Positions 1 to 10,808 of a stretch of DNA of 64,000 nucleotides are shown one piece after another. The notes beneath the pieces are model-generated. The model saw nothing but the letters and a program-made list of their open reading frames with translations, was not told the DNA's origin and did not search any database. Positions within the stretch are counted from its first letter, which is position 1. Each line of letters starts with the position of its first letter. The stretch is from contig NC_092314.1 in assembly GCF_036785885.1 (NCBI RefSeq), positions 16,017,638 to 16,081,637 on the forward strand. The letters are read 5' to 3'. This DNA comes from Coffea arabica. Its lineage: Eukaryota > Streptophyta > Magnoliopsida > Gentianales > Rubiaceae. The position numbers and the translations under genes are program-made.

Positions 1-1316
1 AAAACAATTATGGTTCCCATATCCACAAACCCAGTAAATGGAATGCACAAATGAGACTCGACTACGAGTCGTATGCCTATCCAAGTTAATCACTAGTACA
101 AAGAGATAAAAATGTGGTTTTGGAGTAAACAAAAATAACAATTGGTCCTAAGGACATGAACAACCCCAAAACCCTTAATTTCTACCAAGAATCAACTCAA
201 ACTTGAAGGAACCAAACGGCTTAAACAATTGGATAGCATCTCCCCTTAATTTCTCTACTTTTCCACCCTAACATCAATGCCCAATCACATCTCAATTCAG
301 CCACAATTGCACATACAAATCATAAGCTATTAAACACACTTAACTAGGGCCACATACCCTTCATATATAGCCAATTGGTAGCTCCAAAAACCAACCACAA
401 TCAAGCCAAAATTAGAAACCCTAATCTGAAATTTATGCACCCAAGCTGGAAATTTCTTTATGCCAAGTAACTAGCACATAAACACTAGATATTTCACATG
501 CCAAAACTAGTAAATCATAGCCAACCCTTAAGCTTCATATATGAGCAGAAAATTCACCTTAAAAATTGAAAATTTCTATCACACCACTTCAAACCATAAT
601 ATGTTTCATAAAACTACATGTTTTGCAACCCTAAACCACAAGAATGCTAGTATTAGAAGTAAAAAGGGATTTCGTGGCAAAGTTACCTTGTAACCACTAG
701 AAAGATGGTAGCTTAATGTTTTTCCCTCCAAAATCACTCCACCAACACCTTGAAATCTACGTTAGTTAGCACTTTTATGGAGTATTTTGCAAAGTTGATG
801 GTTGGAACACAAGATTGAAGCAAAAAATTGAAGATGCAAAATGAAGTTTTCTCTCTTTTTCCTCTCAAAGGGTTCGGCCAAGAAGGGTGAGAAAGTGAGG
901 AAATTTGGGTCAAAATTGGTGTTTAGTAAAGGTAAGAAAAGTTGGTCAAAATCCATCTCCAAGGGTTACGCAACAAATGGCATCATAGGGTTCAATCTCA
1001 TCTCTTTGTCTTCCAATGGTTAATTTATCTAGCTAACCTCTAATTATCCCCTAGCATCTTGTGAAATAACATTCCTTTATGCAAAACTTCACCTAGTTGT
1101 CAAAAAAATTTATCGCACTTACCGCACTAGCAGGTTCTACGTCCATAATACACTTCAACTTAACGTGAACTAATATGTACCAGGAAAATGATTTAAAAAC
1201 TATACTTACTTATAAAAATCTCTGAAAAAATAATATAATAAAGTAAAGTAAAGAAAATGCATGCGAAGAAATAAAATAAAATAATATAAAATAAGGAAAT
1301 TTTACGGGTCCTCACA
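1..1316 (-). mobile_element. Partial Ty3/gypsy LTR (Tekay/Del-like), cut by the window edge
   Basis: Read on the minus strand, the segment starts at 1316 with TGTGAGGACCCGTAAAATTT, the type of LTR start known from plant Tekay/Del gypsy elements. The same terminus, and similar internal text (a GGTTCGGCCAAG block and a stretch ending in a GGGTCCTCACA-like terminus), recur in the complete solo LTR at 15923-19621, so both belong to one family. The other end lies left of the window. No gag or pol is visible. The insertion abuts another gypsy LTR at 1317. Family assignment is from memory of termini and is inference. Confidence 0.6.
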
Positions 1317-3041
1317 ATAAACATGAAGTAAAACTAACAAAAATAACACTAGAAAGCTCCTAGAGGTATGGAATTGCTTATTACTCTTGCAAATGAAGTT
1401 ACCAGTTAAGTGAATGCTATTATCTTAGCTAGTTATGGCGTAATATGAAACCTACTCTGGTAGTGAATCAACTATACTTGTAATTAAACCATACATACTC
1501 TCGTGGTTATGAATTAACTACAAGTTCATTTTTTCTATGAAATTACATGAAACAAGTCACTAAAACCACATAGGTGTATCTCTACTCTCATGAGAGTACT
1601 CTCTAGATTTTTTACTTTCTTGAACTAGTGTTAAATTCTAATTCTCGTTGCAAACTTAATACCTTAAGATCATCACAATTAATAGCCAGTTAATCGTGAT
1701 TAGATAAGAAAAGTGATAAATACTTGCTCAAATTAACATAATCAAATAACCAAGTAAACATCACTAATAAGATATAGAAAGTTCATTCATAACTCTAGGC
1801 ATAAATTTTAACTAAACATGATAAAAACGCAAATCCAAACTTGTATTATAGTTAAATATGAAATCAAATCCAAGAGAGAAAGTAGTAGAAGAGATATCGC
1901 TCTTGTCATATGAGACCAACCTCTTCATCTTGCTCCTTAATCTTCATCCAAATCTAACTATAAACTACTCTAACTATACTAATCTATTCTAACAAATGAA
2001 CTAAGGAAATTCTAGTAAAAACTATATTTTTGCGGAGTTTTTCTAGCCTTCCAAAGTTGTGAAAATGGTCTCCAAAGGCTGCTATTTATAGAGAATACAA
2101 GACTCCAAATAAGTTGTTTTTAGCTATTATTTTTGCCTCTTGAAACTCCCAAGAGTTGGTTCTCCAATTTTCCATACTCTTTTTGGTCAGATACAACCAA
2201 AATTAATTGCAGGAATTGAGTTGGAAAGTTGTGTGAACAAAGAATAAGTTACAGCAAGTTGCAGCTGAAAATGATGAATACACAACCTTGAAAATGCGAC
2301 CTTGAATCACGTATTGCACCCTACGCATTGCTTCTATAGGTTTGCACTTTTTGGGCAAAATTCATCTTTGCTCTATTTTTTGTCCAAATTCAACTGATAT
2401 TTTTTTGATGATGGAGGCTGAACTAACTCTTGTGTAAACATAAAATTGTATATATTTGAGTTAGCTTTCAATACATCAAGAATCATCCAATTTAGAGCTC
2501 TATGGACCGATAAATGATCAAAATATCTTGATTGGTCAAAACTCCGTTTGACCTTTCGATAATGAAATTAAACTTCTGTATTTAGATTTTTTGACAATGA
2601 AAATAACCAAACTAGACTTGATATCTCATACCAAATGTAGATATATATCTTAGTTTCAAAATGATTTAAGAATTACCTTAATCTGATACTTGTAACTCAA
2701 GATATTGCCAAATTACCACAAAGTATCAAAACTATGAAACTTTCTTTCTTTTGTTCTTGCTTGCATTTCCTTTTTGCACTTCATGTCTTCTTTAAACTAT
2801 TTCAAATCATCAATAATAATCCAATTATCTTCTCAATTCATGCTATTTGGTGATTGAATCATTAAACCTACAAAATATGAAGTTTTTACCATTAAAATCC
2901 ATAGAAATGCAGTTTTTACACTTTAAACCACAAAATTCATATTTTCACTAGAAACTTAGATAATTAGCTATAAAAGTAGTTAAAACACACCAAAACTAAC
3001 TAATAAACGACACTAAAAACACACAAATTATGCACTTATCA
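1317..3041 (-). mobile_element. Partial Ty3/gypsy LTR interrupted by the 1-1316 element
   Basis: On the minus strand it begins at 3041 with TGATAAGTGCATAATTTG, a start typical of Athila/Tat-type gypsy LTRs in plants. It is non-coding throughout and stops abruptly where the Tekay-like LTR begins at 1316, as expected when one retrotransposon lands in another. Its 3' LTR end and any coding part would lie left of the window. To its right is intron-like DNA of the RPA-like pseudogene, so the insertion may have helped to break that gene. No target duplication can be tested because the far end is missing. Confidence 0.5.
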
Positions 3042-3219
3042 ACAGTTATACTAATCCATGCATCTTTCTTCCCCGTGTTGATCACAATCGAATCCTTGAC
3101 AAAGCTACTTTGCTTCGTTCAGTAAAACTCTAATTCTGCAATTTAACTAGACAACTAAACGTCTTTATATTTACTAAATAGACCTTTCCAACTTCTTCTT
3201 TTGTTCTTTTATTTTATAG

Positions 3220-3836
3220 AAACCAAAAACTGCATGGATTAGAGGTGTCATCGAATTCCATTGTAAACCTCAGAAACTAACCTATAATGCTTGTCCAAAT
3301 TGTAATCATCCAAACAATCATATGCGTAAGCAGAAAATTATATGCATCTACTGTCAAGCAAGCATTGATCTCCAACCTAGGTAATTATAAATAATATATT
3401 GTATTTAAATTAACCAGTCTATGACTGCTATCACATTTATATTTGTTTACTAATTCCAGGGCTTGCATTTCAATTGCGTTCACGGATTCAACTGGAACCT
3501 TATATGCTAATGCCATGTCATTTGAAGCTGAAAGACTGACAAACTTTTCAACAGCTGAACTCTATTATTTATAGATGGAGGTAATTATCATTTCTTCTTG
3601 TGTAACAACTGTTTCCTTCTATTTTTTCAGTAGCTTATATTACTTTCTTTTTCTATCTCCACCAGAACATATATTTAACTCATCATCTGATGACTATGCT
3701 ACATGGCAAGACGCTTATATGCTACATCAAGCCTTCTCCTTCCACATTTAGGCTCGTGAGATATGCAACTCATGAAATAATCACTTCCAACACTATGGAT
3801 GAAGGTCTAATTGACAACCTCAACATTAACGACTGA
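3220..3836 (+). pseudogene. RPA70-like C-terminal OB-fold gene remnant (three exons)
   Basis: Three exons join in frame: 3220-3380, 3460-3580 and 3666-3836, with acceptors TTATAG, TTCCAG and CACCAG and GT donors at 3381 and 3581. The product resembles the C-terminal zinc-ribbon OB fold of the replication protein A large subunit, a single-stranded DNA-binding protein. Exon 1 carries a four-cysteine ribbon (ACPNC then ICIYC) and leads to LQPR; exon 2 follows with the strand-like CISIAFTDSTGTLYANAM; exon 3 ends SNTMDEGLIDNLNIND and a TGA at 3834-3836. A TAG at 3572-3574 interrupts exon 2, two codons before its donor. No upstream DNA-binding domains are present before 3220, where retrotransposon DNA begins nearby. 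Such RPA-like pieces occur both in host RPA genes and in Helitrons; no Helitron end was recognised. I infer a truncated, non-functional copy. Confidence 0.7.
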
Positions 3837-3989
3837 TAATCTACATATTGTATTTTCTTACTTGTATGTTTGCTACAATATTTTTTTACTCATAACTTTG
3901 CTACATCAATGGCCTGTTATGTCCTTTATTATGCTTTTCAATTTCAATTTAGCTTATTGACCAAAACTGGGCATGCCGCTCTTTGAATT

Positions 3990-5165
3990 ATATGCGCGGT
4001 GAACACCTCCTAGTAATGTATAAGGATATATTGCCTCGTCTCTTTCTTATCACGATGTACCAACATGGAGAAGGGGGTGACGGGTTGGATGACTTACCCC
4101 TAAGATTTTTAAATTCCCATTTCCTGGCATTGTAATTAGGAGAAAATAACGAATTAATCACGACAAATACCATAATGTTCAAATTTATTTTATTATTTTT
4201 AATGAACTTGAAATTGTGCTTAACATTAGATTGTTGATTTACAGAGCCAAACTCAAATGAGTTTTAATCTAATCAAACTAAATTTGAAGTCGAGTAGGTT
4301 AAACTTTTTTACTTGTAAATTTCACTTTTATGCTAATAGAATCATGTTCAAGTTGGGTTTGACAATTTATCAAATACAACATGCTGTTTAAGTTTGTTTT
4401 GAGTGGTTGGTGAAGCTAAGCTCGAATAAGTCTTGCTGAGTCGAAATCGATTCAAATATCAAGTAATTTAGTTTTTTTTTTATCTTTTATTGGGGTACTA
4501 AGTGAATCCTTAGCAAAATTAGTAAGCGAATCCTTTTCAATCTCGGTTTTCGCCGACTAACAATATGTTTTAAGGTCAAACTTGGACACGTATATCCCTA
4601 CTCATATACATGTCCAAGTTTTGCCTCACCACCCGCTGATGGGGCTCCAAAAGTTCAATTTCGTGCAATTTTGCCCTTTGGTTTAACTGATTTGAAAAAA
4701 TGGTGTAGTAAAAAAAATATATACGGTATACCTAAATCAGAATATGGTGTAATACAAAATAAAAGGATCATTTTGTCTCCAAAATAGAGCAAAATACAAC
4801 TTATAATGTCTCGGATCCATCCAAATTCTCATACTTATTATCAACACTTCCCCTTCTTCAATCTCTATTTTTTCCTTCTTGTCCTCCATCAATATCTTTC
4901 AAACATTTTGTGATGGACTCGGTCAGCATGACTTTAATCAGTGGTAACTTCTTTACAAGTCTTTGAAAATAATGGGAAAAGTAGGACTAAATGGAATGTG
5001 GAAATTATTTAGAGAGTACCCACCCACAAGGAAGACAAAAGGTCTTCCTTTTTTTTGGTAAAAGTCAGTTTTGGTGGATTTGGCACAAAGGTCTTCTTGT
5101 TCTGTCTCTTCATCCTGCCCTTTTTCTTTGTCTTCTGTATTTTAGATTGGAACGCTTGAGATCCA
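3990..5165 (+). repeat. Local repeat unit 1 (R1a plus U2a)
   Basis: The first half (R1, about 3990-4480) contains a block around CTCGTCTCTTTCTTATCACGA and then TGAACTTGAAA and GTGCTTAACATT. The second half (U2, about 4830-5165) contains AACACTTCCCCTTCTTCAAT, ATGACTTTAATCA and ATGGGAAAAGTAGGACTAA. Both halves recur in the same order in the next unit (5166-6600). R1 alone recurs at 9590-9985, and both halves recur, separated by transposons, between 15690 and 26430. It is non-coding; the short ORFs here do not match between copies. Confidence 0.65.
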
Positions 5166-6600
5166 ATGGTCCAAAGACTTGCAAGTCAAGATGAGGACCA
5201 ATCCTAGTCCTTAACGTATAAGGATGTCTTGTCTCGCATCTTTCTTATCACGATGCACTAACGCGGGGAAATTGGTGACGGGAATTGGGGGATTAAACGA
5301 ATTTAATCTAATGGAACATTTTAATATTTAAATTTATTTTATTAATTTTAATGAATTTGAAACTATGCTCAACATTGGCTTGTTTATTTAAAAGTACATT
5401 ATAGTTGGATTTTTATCTAATCAAGCTCAAATCGAGTTTGAGTAGATCAAACTTTTTTACACATAAATTTCACTTGTATGTTAATAGAACTTAGTTTGAG
5501 TCGTATTTGATAATTTACCAAACGCAAAATTTTATTTAGGTTTGGTTTGAATAGTTTGTGAAACCAAATTCAAATAATTCTTATCGATCCAAAGTTAATT
5601 CGAATATCAAGTAATCTAGTTCATTTTTTAGTCTTTATTAGTGTATTATTGCTTTTCAAGTAAATAATTACTAAGCTAAACTCGATTCAAATATTAAGTG
5701 ATTTAGTTTTATCAACTGGCAATATGTTTAAAATCAAACTTGGCCCTCACTAGTGTTGTAAGTGTCCAATATCCACCCACGCATCCCCCTCCAAAATGCC
5801 GCCCAACTCAGCCCATCATACTCATTGCCAACACTTCCCCTTCTTCAATTCTTCCCTTTTCCCTTCTTGCCCTCTGTCAATGTCTTTCAAACATTTCATG
5901 ATTGACTCTGTCATCATGACTTTAATCAACGGTAATTGCTTTTATAAGTCTTGAAAATGATGGGAAAAGTGGGATCAAAAGGAACATGGAGATTATTTAG
6001 AGAGAATCCATGATTATTCCTACTATACAAGGAAGACTCAAAGGTGGTCTTCTTGTGTCCGTTTATCCTTCCCTTTATTGACCATTTTTATCTTCTATGA
6101 CTAATTTTTCTTAGTGAATATATAGAAAAGGGTAACTTGAGTATCTCTAGGAGATGAGCAGTAATTACCTGATATCTAAACCACAATCAGTCTGTGTAGA
6201 TTGGGCTATTTATGTTGTAGTTCAATATTAGATGAGAAGTGAGATTAATTTTGGCCAAAATTAGGAGAAGCATTTCAAGAAGTTTTGGACTAATTATTTT
6301 GATGGATTCTAAAACTTTATTAGCCCAAAAAGTTCAAGAATGTCCAAGATAAATTGTTCATAGAAAAATACAAACACAAAATAGTGGGAATACATATCAT
6401 GAAAGAAATTAATTTTGTTTCAAGAATCATTTCTAGTATACAAATGTTGATCATTTTATATCCTATATTAACACAAATTATATTTGCTTCACAAAATTGG
6501 AAGAAACTTGAAAGCTTATCACGCATATAACATGCGAGCATTCATAATCAATGAGCAACGTAAGTTCCTCTACACTAGGTAAATGAAAATAATGCTAAAA
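5166..6600 (+). repeat. Local repeat unit 2 (R1b, U2b and a downstream tail)
   Basis: R1b spans about 5166-5720 and U2b about 5820-6100; they repeat the order seen in unit 1. A tail from 6090 to 6600 follows, beginning TGACCATTTTTATCTTCTATG. This tail is shared with 25150-26430 and there is interrupted by a 715-bp MITE. The uninterrupted target word AAGAAATTA lies here at 6403-6411, so this copy is the empty site for that insertion. No gene is evident. Confidence 0.65.
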
Positions 6601-7064
6601 AAAAAAAAAGAAAAACACAAAGCACTGGGCATTTGAATGTACTAAAAACAAAGGTGTGAATTTGATTTATCACCCATTTATAAACTAATTGAAGAGCACT
6701 GGGCATTTGCAGTCTGGAAACTTCAAGGAAAGCAGCTCTTCCAAAAGCAGTTTGGCTAGGGGACTCTGATCTCGAGCCTCATCTTGTGGATTGGTTGAAA
6801 TGATAAATTGGGCTTCTTCACGTGATATTGATCTGGTTGTAGTATTGGCGAATTTAATTTATCATGCTACCCAAAACCATCCTAATTCTAACCTTAAATT
6901 GACCATTTTTTCGAAAGCAAGTTTTTCAAATATAATGTTACAATAATAGACAATATGATAGGTTGCAACTTTATCATTTATTTTATTATTAATTCTCTCT
7001 ATTACTTGACCTGATGTGAATTAATTATTAGATTCTACTCACTTTTCGTAATTTATATTTATTT
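6601..7064 (+). other. Spacer; one weak coding-like stretch on the minus strand
   Basis: Mostly AT-rich DNA. The word GCACTGGGCATTTG occurs at about 6623 and 6697. On the minus strand, roughly 6856 down to 6700, there is an open stretch ending KFPDCKCPVLFN and a stop. It has no start codon or clear splice signals and was not recognised. No gene is called. Confidence 0.4.
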
Positions 7065-8250
7065 CAGGGAGTAGAACAAAAATATCACAATAAAGGCCAA
7101 TTTGACAGTTATCGGGAAAGAGTTCACATAGCAGGCAATCGAGGGAATTTTTGGAACAACAAAATATGAGCCCTTGTTGGGCAAATTGGGCCGAAGTCTT
7201 CATTTTTTTCCGCACAGGAGCCGCCGCACATGAAAGGAGGCATGGGATAGGAATTAGAATAAATTGTGCAGAGAACAAGCACTATAGTTTTTTTAGCTTT
7301 TCTTTTAACTTTTCTCCTGAGTATTTCGTCCTGTAGTGGCTTTTGCTCCTGCGTCTGCCAGGAGCAACTAGGAACAAGCAAATTGGATGATGACTTTTGC
7401 TTTCGTTCTTAGTTGCTTTTCTTTTCTTCTCGGTAGGAGTAGACAAGGGATGATTTAAATCCCTTTGTCTAGTCAAGGACCAACGGAGGCTTTGAGTCGC
7501 CTAAAAATTGTGAGATCGATTTAATTTTATCTTTTCCTTTATTTATTGGTATTCGCATATTCCCTGGTTACAGTGCTTACGGTTATTTAATTAATTGATT
7601 GTCTTGGATCCGGATAATTAGTTAATTTGATAATCTATTGTCAATTGGGACATTAAATCCGTAATTGTTTAATTGTCTCAAAATAGTGATAACTGGCATA
7701 ATTGGGTTTGTGTCAGGGGAATACGCGGGCTAATCTAAAATAACCCTGGTAGTGTGTTATTTGGTTAGAATAGGGCTCCTCTAATACGTAAGGCAATTGG
7801 GGAATTAAATCTTACGGGCGTATCTAGGATTATTTCTCAATTAGAGCAGTGATTAACGGGCGTACCTTAATCACCGACACAGTAAGGAGGGGTTGACTGC
7901 CATCGCTTGTTTGGTAGTTATAACCTATTTATTAGTAGATAATTGGAATTGCCTTTGCTTATCGATGATCAATTAGGTGAACCATTGCTGAAGTTATTCC
8001 TTGGCTAGATCCTTAATTATCATTCATTTGATTTTAGTAATTTATTATTTAATTTTTAGTAGTTTCTTAGATTTTATTTGAACTTCTTTTATTGTCACCT
8101 TCTGCATAAAAACACCCCCTTGTCACTGTGAATTTGAAAAGAAACAATTACCCCCAGTCCCTGTGGATTCGACCCTGCTCACCACTATCTACAGAAATTA
8201 CTTTTAGTTTGAGCAGGTTTTATTATTGCACAGGCTTCGACAACCTGTCA
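7065..8250 (+). mobile_element. Truncated Ty3/gypsy LTR (Tat/Ogre-like 3' end)
   Basis: The right end carries the characteristic terminal text of Tat/Ogre-type LTRs: CCCTGTGGATTCGACCCTGC, a T-rich stretch, then GGCTTCGACAACCTGTCA ending at 8250. No primer binding site follows, so this is a 3' or solo LTR rather than a 5' LTR. The left boundary is not defined by a terminal TG or a target duplication; 7065 is where the sequence changes character and is approximate. No coding region of the element is present. Confidence 0.5.
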
Positions 8251-8673
8251 TAATAACTCAAAAAACGTCTCATCCATACAATATATTCATACACTGTTAC
8301 AGTAAAATTTTTAAAAAATACCCCTAAAAACAGCTAATCCAAACAAACCAGTCTTTTTGTCAATAACTGCACTCCAAAACTACTAGACAAACTAAAGAAG
8401 TTTACTTGGAAAAAAAAAGTCCAAGTTATGGACTAGTTAAAATATGAACTTTGATTTACAAGGAGATAATAAAAGCAGATCAAAGACCATTAAGACTGAA
8501 GACGATGTCATAGAATTATTACTTTCAAGGATTATAATATTACGATACATTTCCAAAACCTTGCTTTGCCCCCTATACTAGTTCTAGTTTCAATTCCATA
8601 AACTCTATTAGCTATGCAAATTTTATTTTTGCATAGAATACATGCTTTGCATCATATCATCTTCTGCTGATGC
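8251..8673 (+). other. Spacer with a MITE fragment
   Basis: About 8270-8345 holds CACTGTTACAGTAAAATTTT and then AAAACAGCTAATCCAAAC, an inverted end-fragment of the CCGTTTGGATT MITE family seen at 23098, 31726 and 58571. Nothing else is recognised up to the SINE target site at 8674. Confidence 0.5.
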
Positions 8674-8688
8674 CTGATTGTGCTATGT

Positions 8689-8951
8689 TTTTTTTTTTTT
8701 TTTTTTTTTGTCTATATGATAGCTTCCTACACTATGGGAAGGAGAAGGGTCTGAAGAGGTCATGGGGTAACCTGAAGGGGACTGAACCACCGCTGGATCA
8801 GACGGGTGCACTACGCACCCGTCCGAATTTTTTTAAGCAATGCCACATTTAATTGTGACAAATTGATGGGAGGCAATATTTGAACCCTTACCACCCACCC
8901 CACCAAGCCTTAATGCATTGGTGGTGGTCACCAACCCAAAGGCTGGTGGTT
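8689..8951 (-). mobile_element. SINE-like retroposon with poly(A) tail and 15-bp target duplication
   Basis: The segment is flanked by a perfect 15-bp direct repeat, CTGATTGTGCTATGT, at 8674-8688 and 8952-8966. Immediately inside the left copy is a run of T (8689-8709), which is a poly(A) tail on the minus strand. On that strand the 5' part contains a box B-like GGTTCAAATATTG and a possible box A-like TTGGTGACCACC, as expected for a tRNA-derived SINE promoter. Body length is about 240 bp plus tail. The perfect target duplication and long tail indicate a fairly recent insertion. Family not identified. Confidence 0.75.
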
Positions 8952-9131
8952 CTGATTGTGCTATGTAGGGGGAAAAAAGTGAGGCATTTAATAGGAGGCA
9001 AGAAACTTGCAAAAACTCAAAAACATAATCCAAGTTCTACATATGTGATGCATCTATTAATTTAACAAGAAAAGAAATGATTAAGAGACTCATATTGCCC
9101 CCGCTAATCACAAAGAAGTTACTCAGATGGT

Positions 9132-9424
9132 TCACTGAGTTGATATCAACCTGGAAATAAAGAGCATTGTTGGCCTACATTGAGGATCAGCGTGTAGACA
9201 TTCTCTTGCAAGTTTGAAAATGGATATTAGGATCTTTTCAGTTTCTTGATTGGGATATCGAAGTCTTCTGTCGACCAAGTCTTTCAGTTCTACATCTTCA
9301 TGATTTGAAGACATCACATTAGCAGTCAAGTCTCCGGGATGCTTTCCTTTGATTATTTCCATTGTCAGGACCCCAAAACTATAAACATCACACTTTCCGT
9401 TAACTTTCATTGTGTAGGCAAATT
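9132..9424 (-). pseudogene. Orphan last exon of an LRR receptor-like kinase
   Basis: On the minus strand an acceptor (ATCTTGCAG) at 9425 precedes an exon reading EFAYTMKVNGKCDVYSFGVL and ending RPTMLFISRLISTQ, stop at 9132-9134. This is the C-terminal third of a Ser/Thr kinase domain: the APE-loop remainder, subdomain IX (DVYSFGV) and the subdomain XI arginine (CRPTM). EIIKGKHPGDL is typical of the MIK2-like subgroup of LRR receptor kinases, membrane proteins that sense peptide or cell-wall signals. The intron position, splitting the APE glutamate codon, matches that family. No upstream kinase, transmembrane or LRR exon exists to the right: repeat DNA starts near 9590 and an opposite-strand gene at 10077. 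I infer a gene fragment. Confidence 0.7.
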
Positions 9425-9589
9425 CTGCAAGATAAAGTTGGGAAACCATAATATGTGATTACGGTTGCACTTGGAAAAATTCACCAGCGGGTAAAAATTT
9501 ATCTTGTCGACAAAAGAAAAAAGAGTAAAAATAATGTTAGGATACAACACCCATGCTTGTTTTTGCACAAATTTGAGGTTGGGCCCCTG

Positions 9590-9985
9590 TTGGCAAAGGT
9601 CCAATGGACTTCTGAGTCAAGCTAAGGAAATATCCTAGTCTTTCAAAACATGCGGACCTCGTTCTTATCACGATGCCTCAACGTAACGAATGGGGTGGCT
9701 TGTGGAGCCAGTGAGCCACCTACCTCTAAGATTTTGTAATTTTTCTTGACATTGGAGTTTAGGCTTAAATGAGTCTAATCAATTGGAATATTTTAATATT
9801 TAAACTTATTTGTTTATAAATTATGTTTAATCTTGACTTATTTATTTATCACGTTAAATTTAAACAATTTTTATCGAATCAAACTCGAGTCGATTAAGAT
9901 TAGTTTGAATTTTTTAGAACTTAAATAAGTTTTTGTCGAATCAAACTCAAGTCGAGCTACTTGAGTCAAACTTGAGTTTGTGGCA
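9590..9985 (+). repeat. Local repeat R1c, directly upstream of the glycine-rich protein gene
   Basis: A third R1 copy: GGCAAAGGTCCAATGGACTT, then GTTCTTATCACGATGCCTCA, then CTAAGATTTTGTAATTTTTC and the ACTCGAGTCGA-rich part. U2 is missing; the unit ends just before the TATA-like sequence of the gene at 10077. It may therefore supply part of that promoter. This is inference. Confidence 0.55.
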
Positions 9986-9995
9986 TAGATTTTTC

Positions 9996-10002
9996 TATAA
10001 GT
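9996..10002 (+). promoter_or_regulatory. Putative TATA box of the glycine-rich protein gene
   Basis: TATAAGT lies 75-81 bases upstream of the ATG at 10077, which would put the transcription start near 10027 and give a leader of about 50 bases. No transcript evidence is available. Confidence 0.45.
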
Positions 10003-10076
10003 AGAGATCAATCTATACCAGCTTTCTCATCCTTCACAAAATCAGTTTTCAATACATAAATTTTCCTCGAGCAAAA

Positions 10077-10808
10077 ATGGGTTCCAAGGCACTTCTTTTC
10101 TTTTGCATCTCCGTGGCTGTAGTTCTAGCAATCACCTCACAGGCTGCTGGTAGGGAATTGGCTGAGACTTTCACGTCAGTTAACGATTGTAAGACATTTA
10201 TTCTCTTATCCATTGTCCTCAATTTGTTCTTATCCTAACTTCTCTGAGCTTATGTCTGACATTTATTAACCTAAATTCAGGACCACAAAATTTCAAATTT
10301 GTAATTATGTACTAAATTTATCCGTACATGTCAAGCTTTGGAGTGTTAAGAACCTACTTCCATAAGGTTTTCATTTAAGCGTACAGCCCTTTACTGGCGT
10401 GGGACTTGGGTTGATTTGGATTAATTTACCTATCAATAGGTAGTATTTAAAAATCACTGATTTTGACTTGCATGTCGAAAGACAAATTTTAGACCTGAAT
10501 ATAATATTATTGGTTTGGTATTCTTTAAAACAAAAAACATGGAACACATTAGTCCAAAAAACATGAATTTCAAATTGTATGATCCCAGTGCCCAGATGAG
10601 TTTTTTGACATGATCATTCCCAGATTACGTTAATGAACGTGCATGCATTATTATCCTCAATGCAGCCACACTTATGAATCCTGACTATGTAGGGAATCCT
10701 CACTATGTAGGGGATCCTGGAGGAGGAGGCGGAGGGAACTATGGAGGTTGGGGCTATGGAGGAGGTGGTGGCGGACGCTATGGTCAAGCTGTGGATGCTG
10801 AGCCTTAG
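10077..10808 (+). CDS. Small secreted glycine-rich protein (PF07172-like GRP)
   Basis: Two exons, 10077-10188 and 10666-10808, joined GATT/GTAAG to ATGCAG, give 84 residues. Residues 1 to about 24 form a signal peptide (MGSKALLFFCISVAVVLAIT), followed by GRELAETF, the usual start of the mature part in the plant GRP family. Exon 2 encodes an N/D-P-x-Y-V-G motif twice and then two glycine-tyrosine-tryptophan segments (GGGGGGNYGGWGYGGGGGG) before the C-terminal AVDAEP. Family members are cell-wall or apoplastic proteins often induced by stress; the precise role here is unknown. The start is the first ATG after the TATA-like box. AATAAA occurs at 10813-10818, unusually close to the TAG, so the real poly(A) signal may lie further on. 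The acceptor was chosen because it keeps frame and yields the expected composition. Confidence 0.72.
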
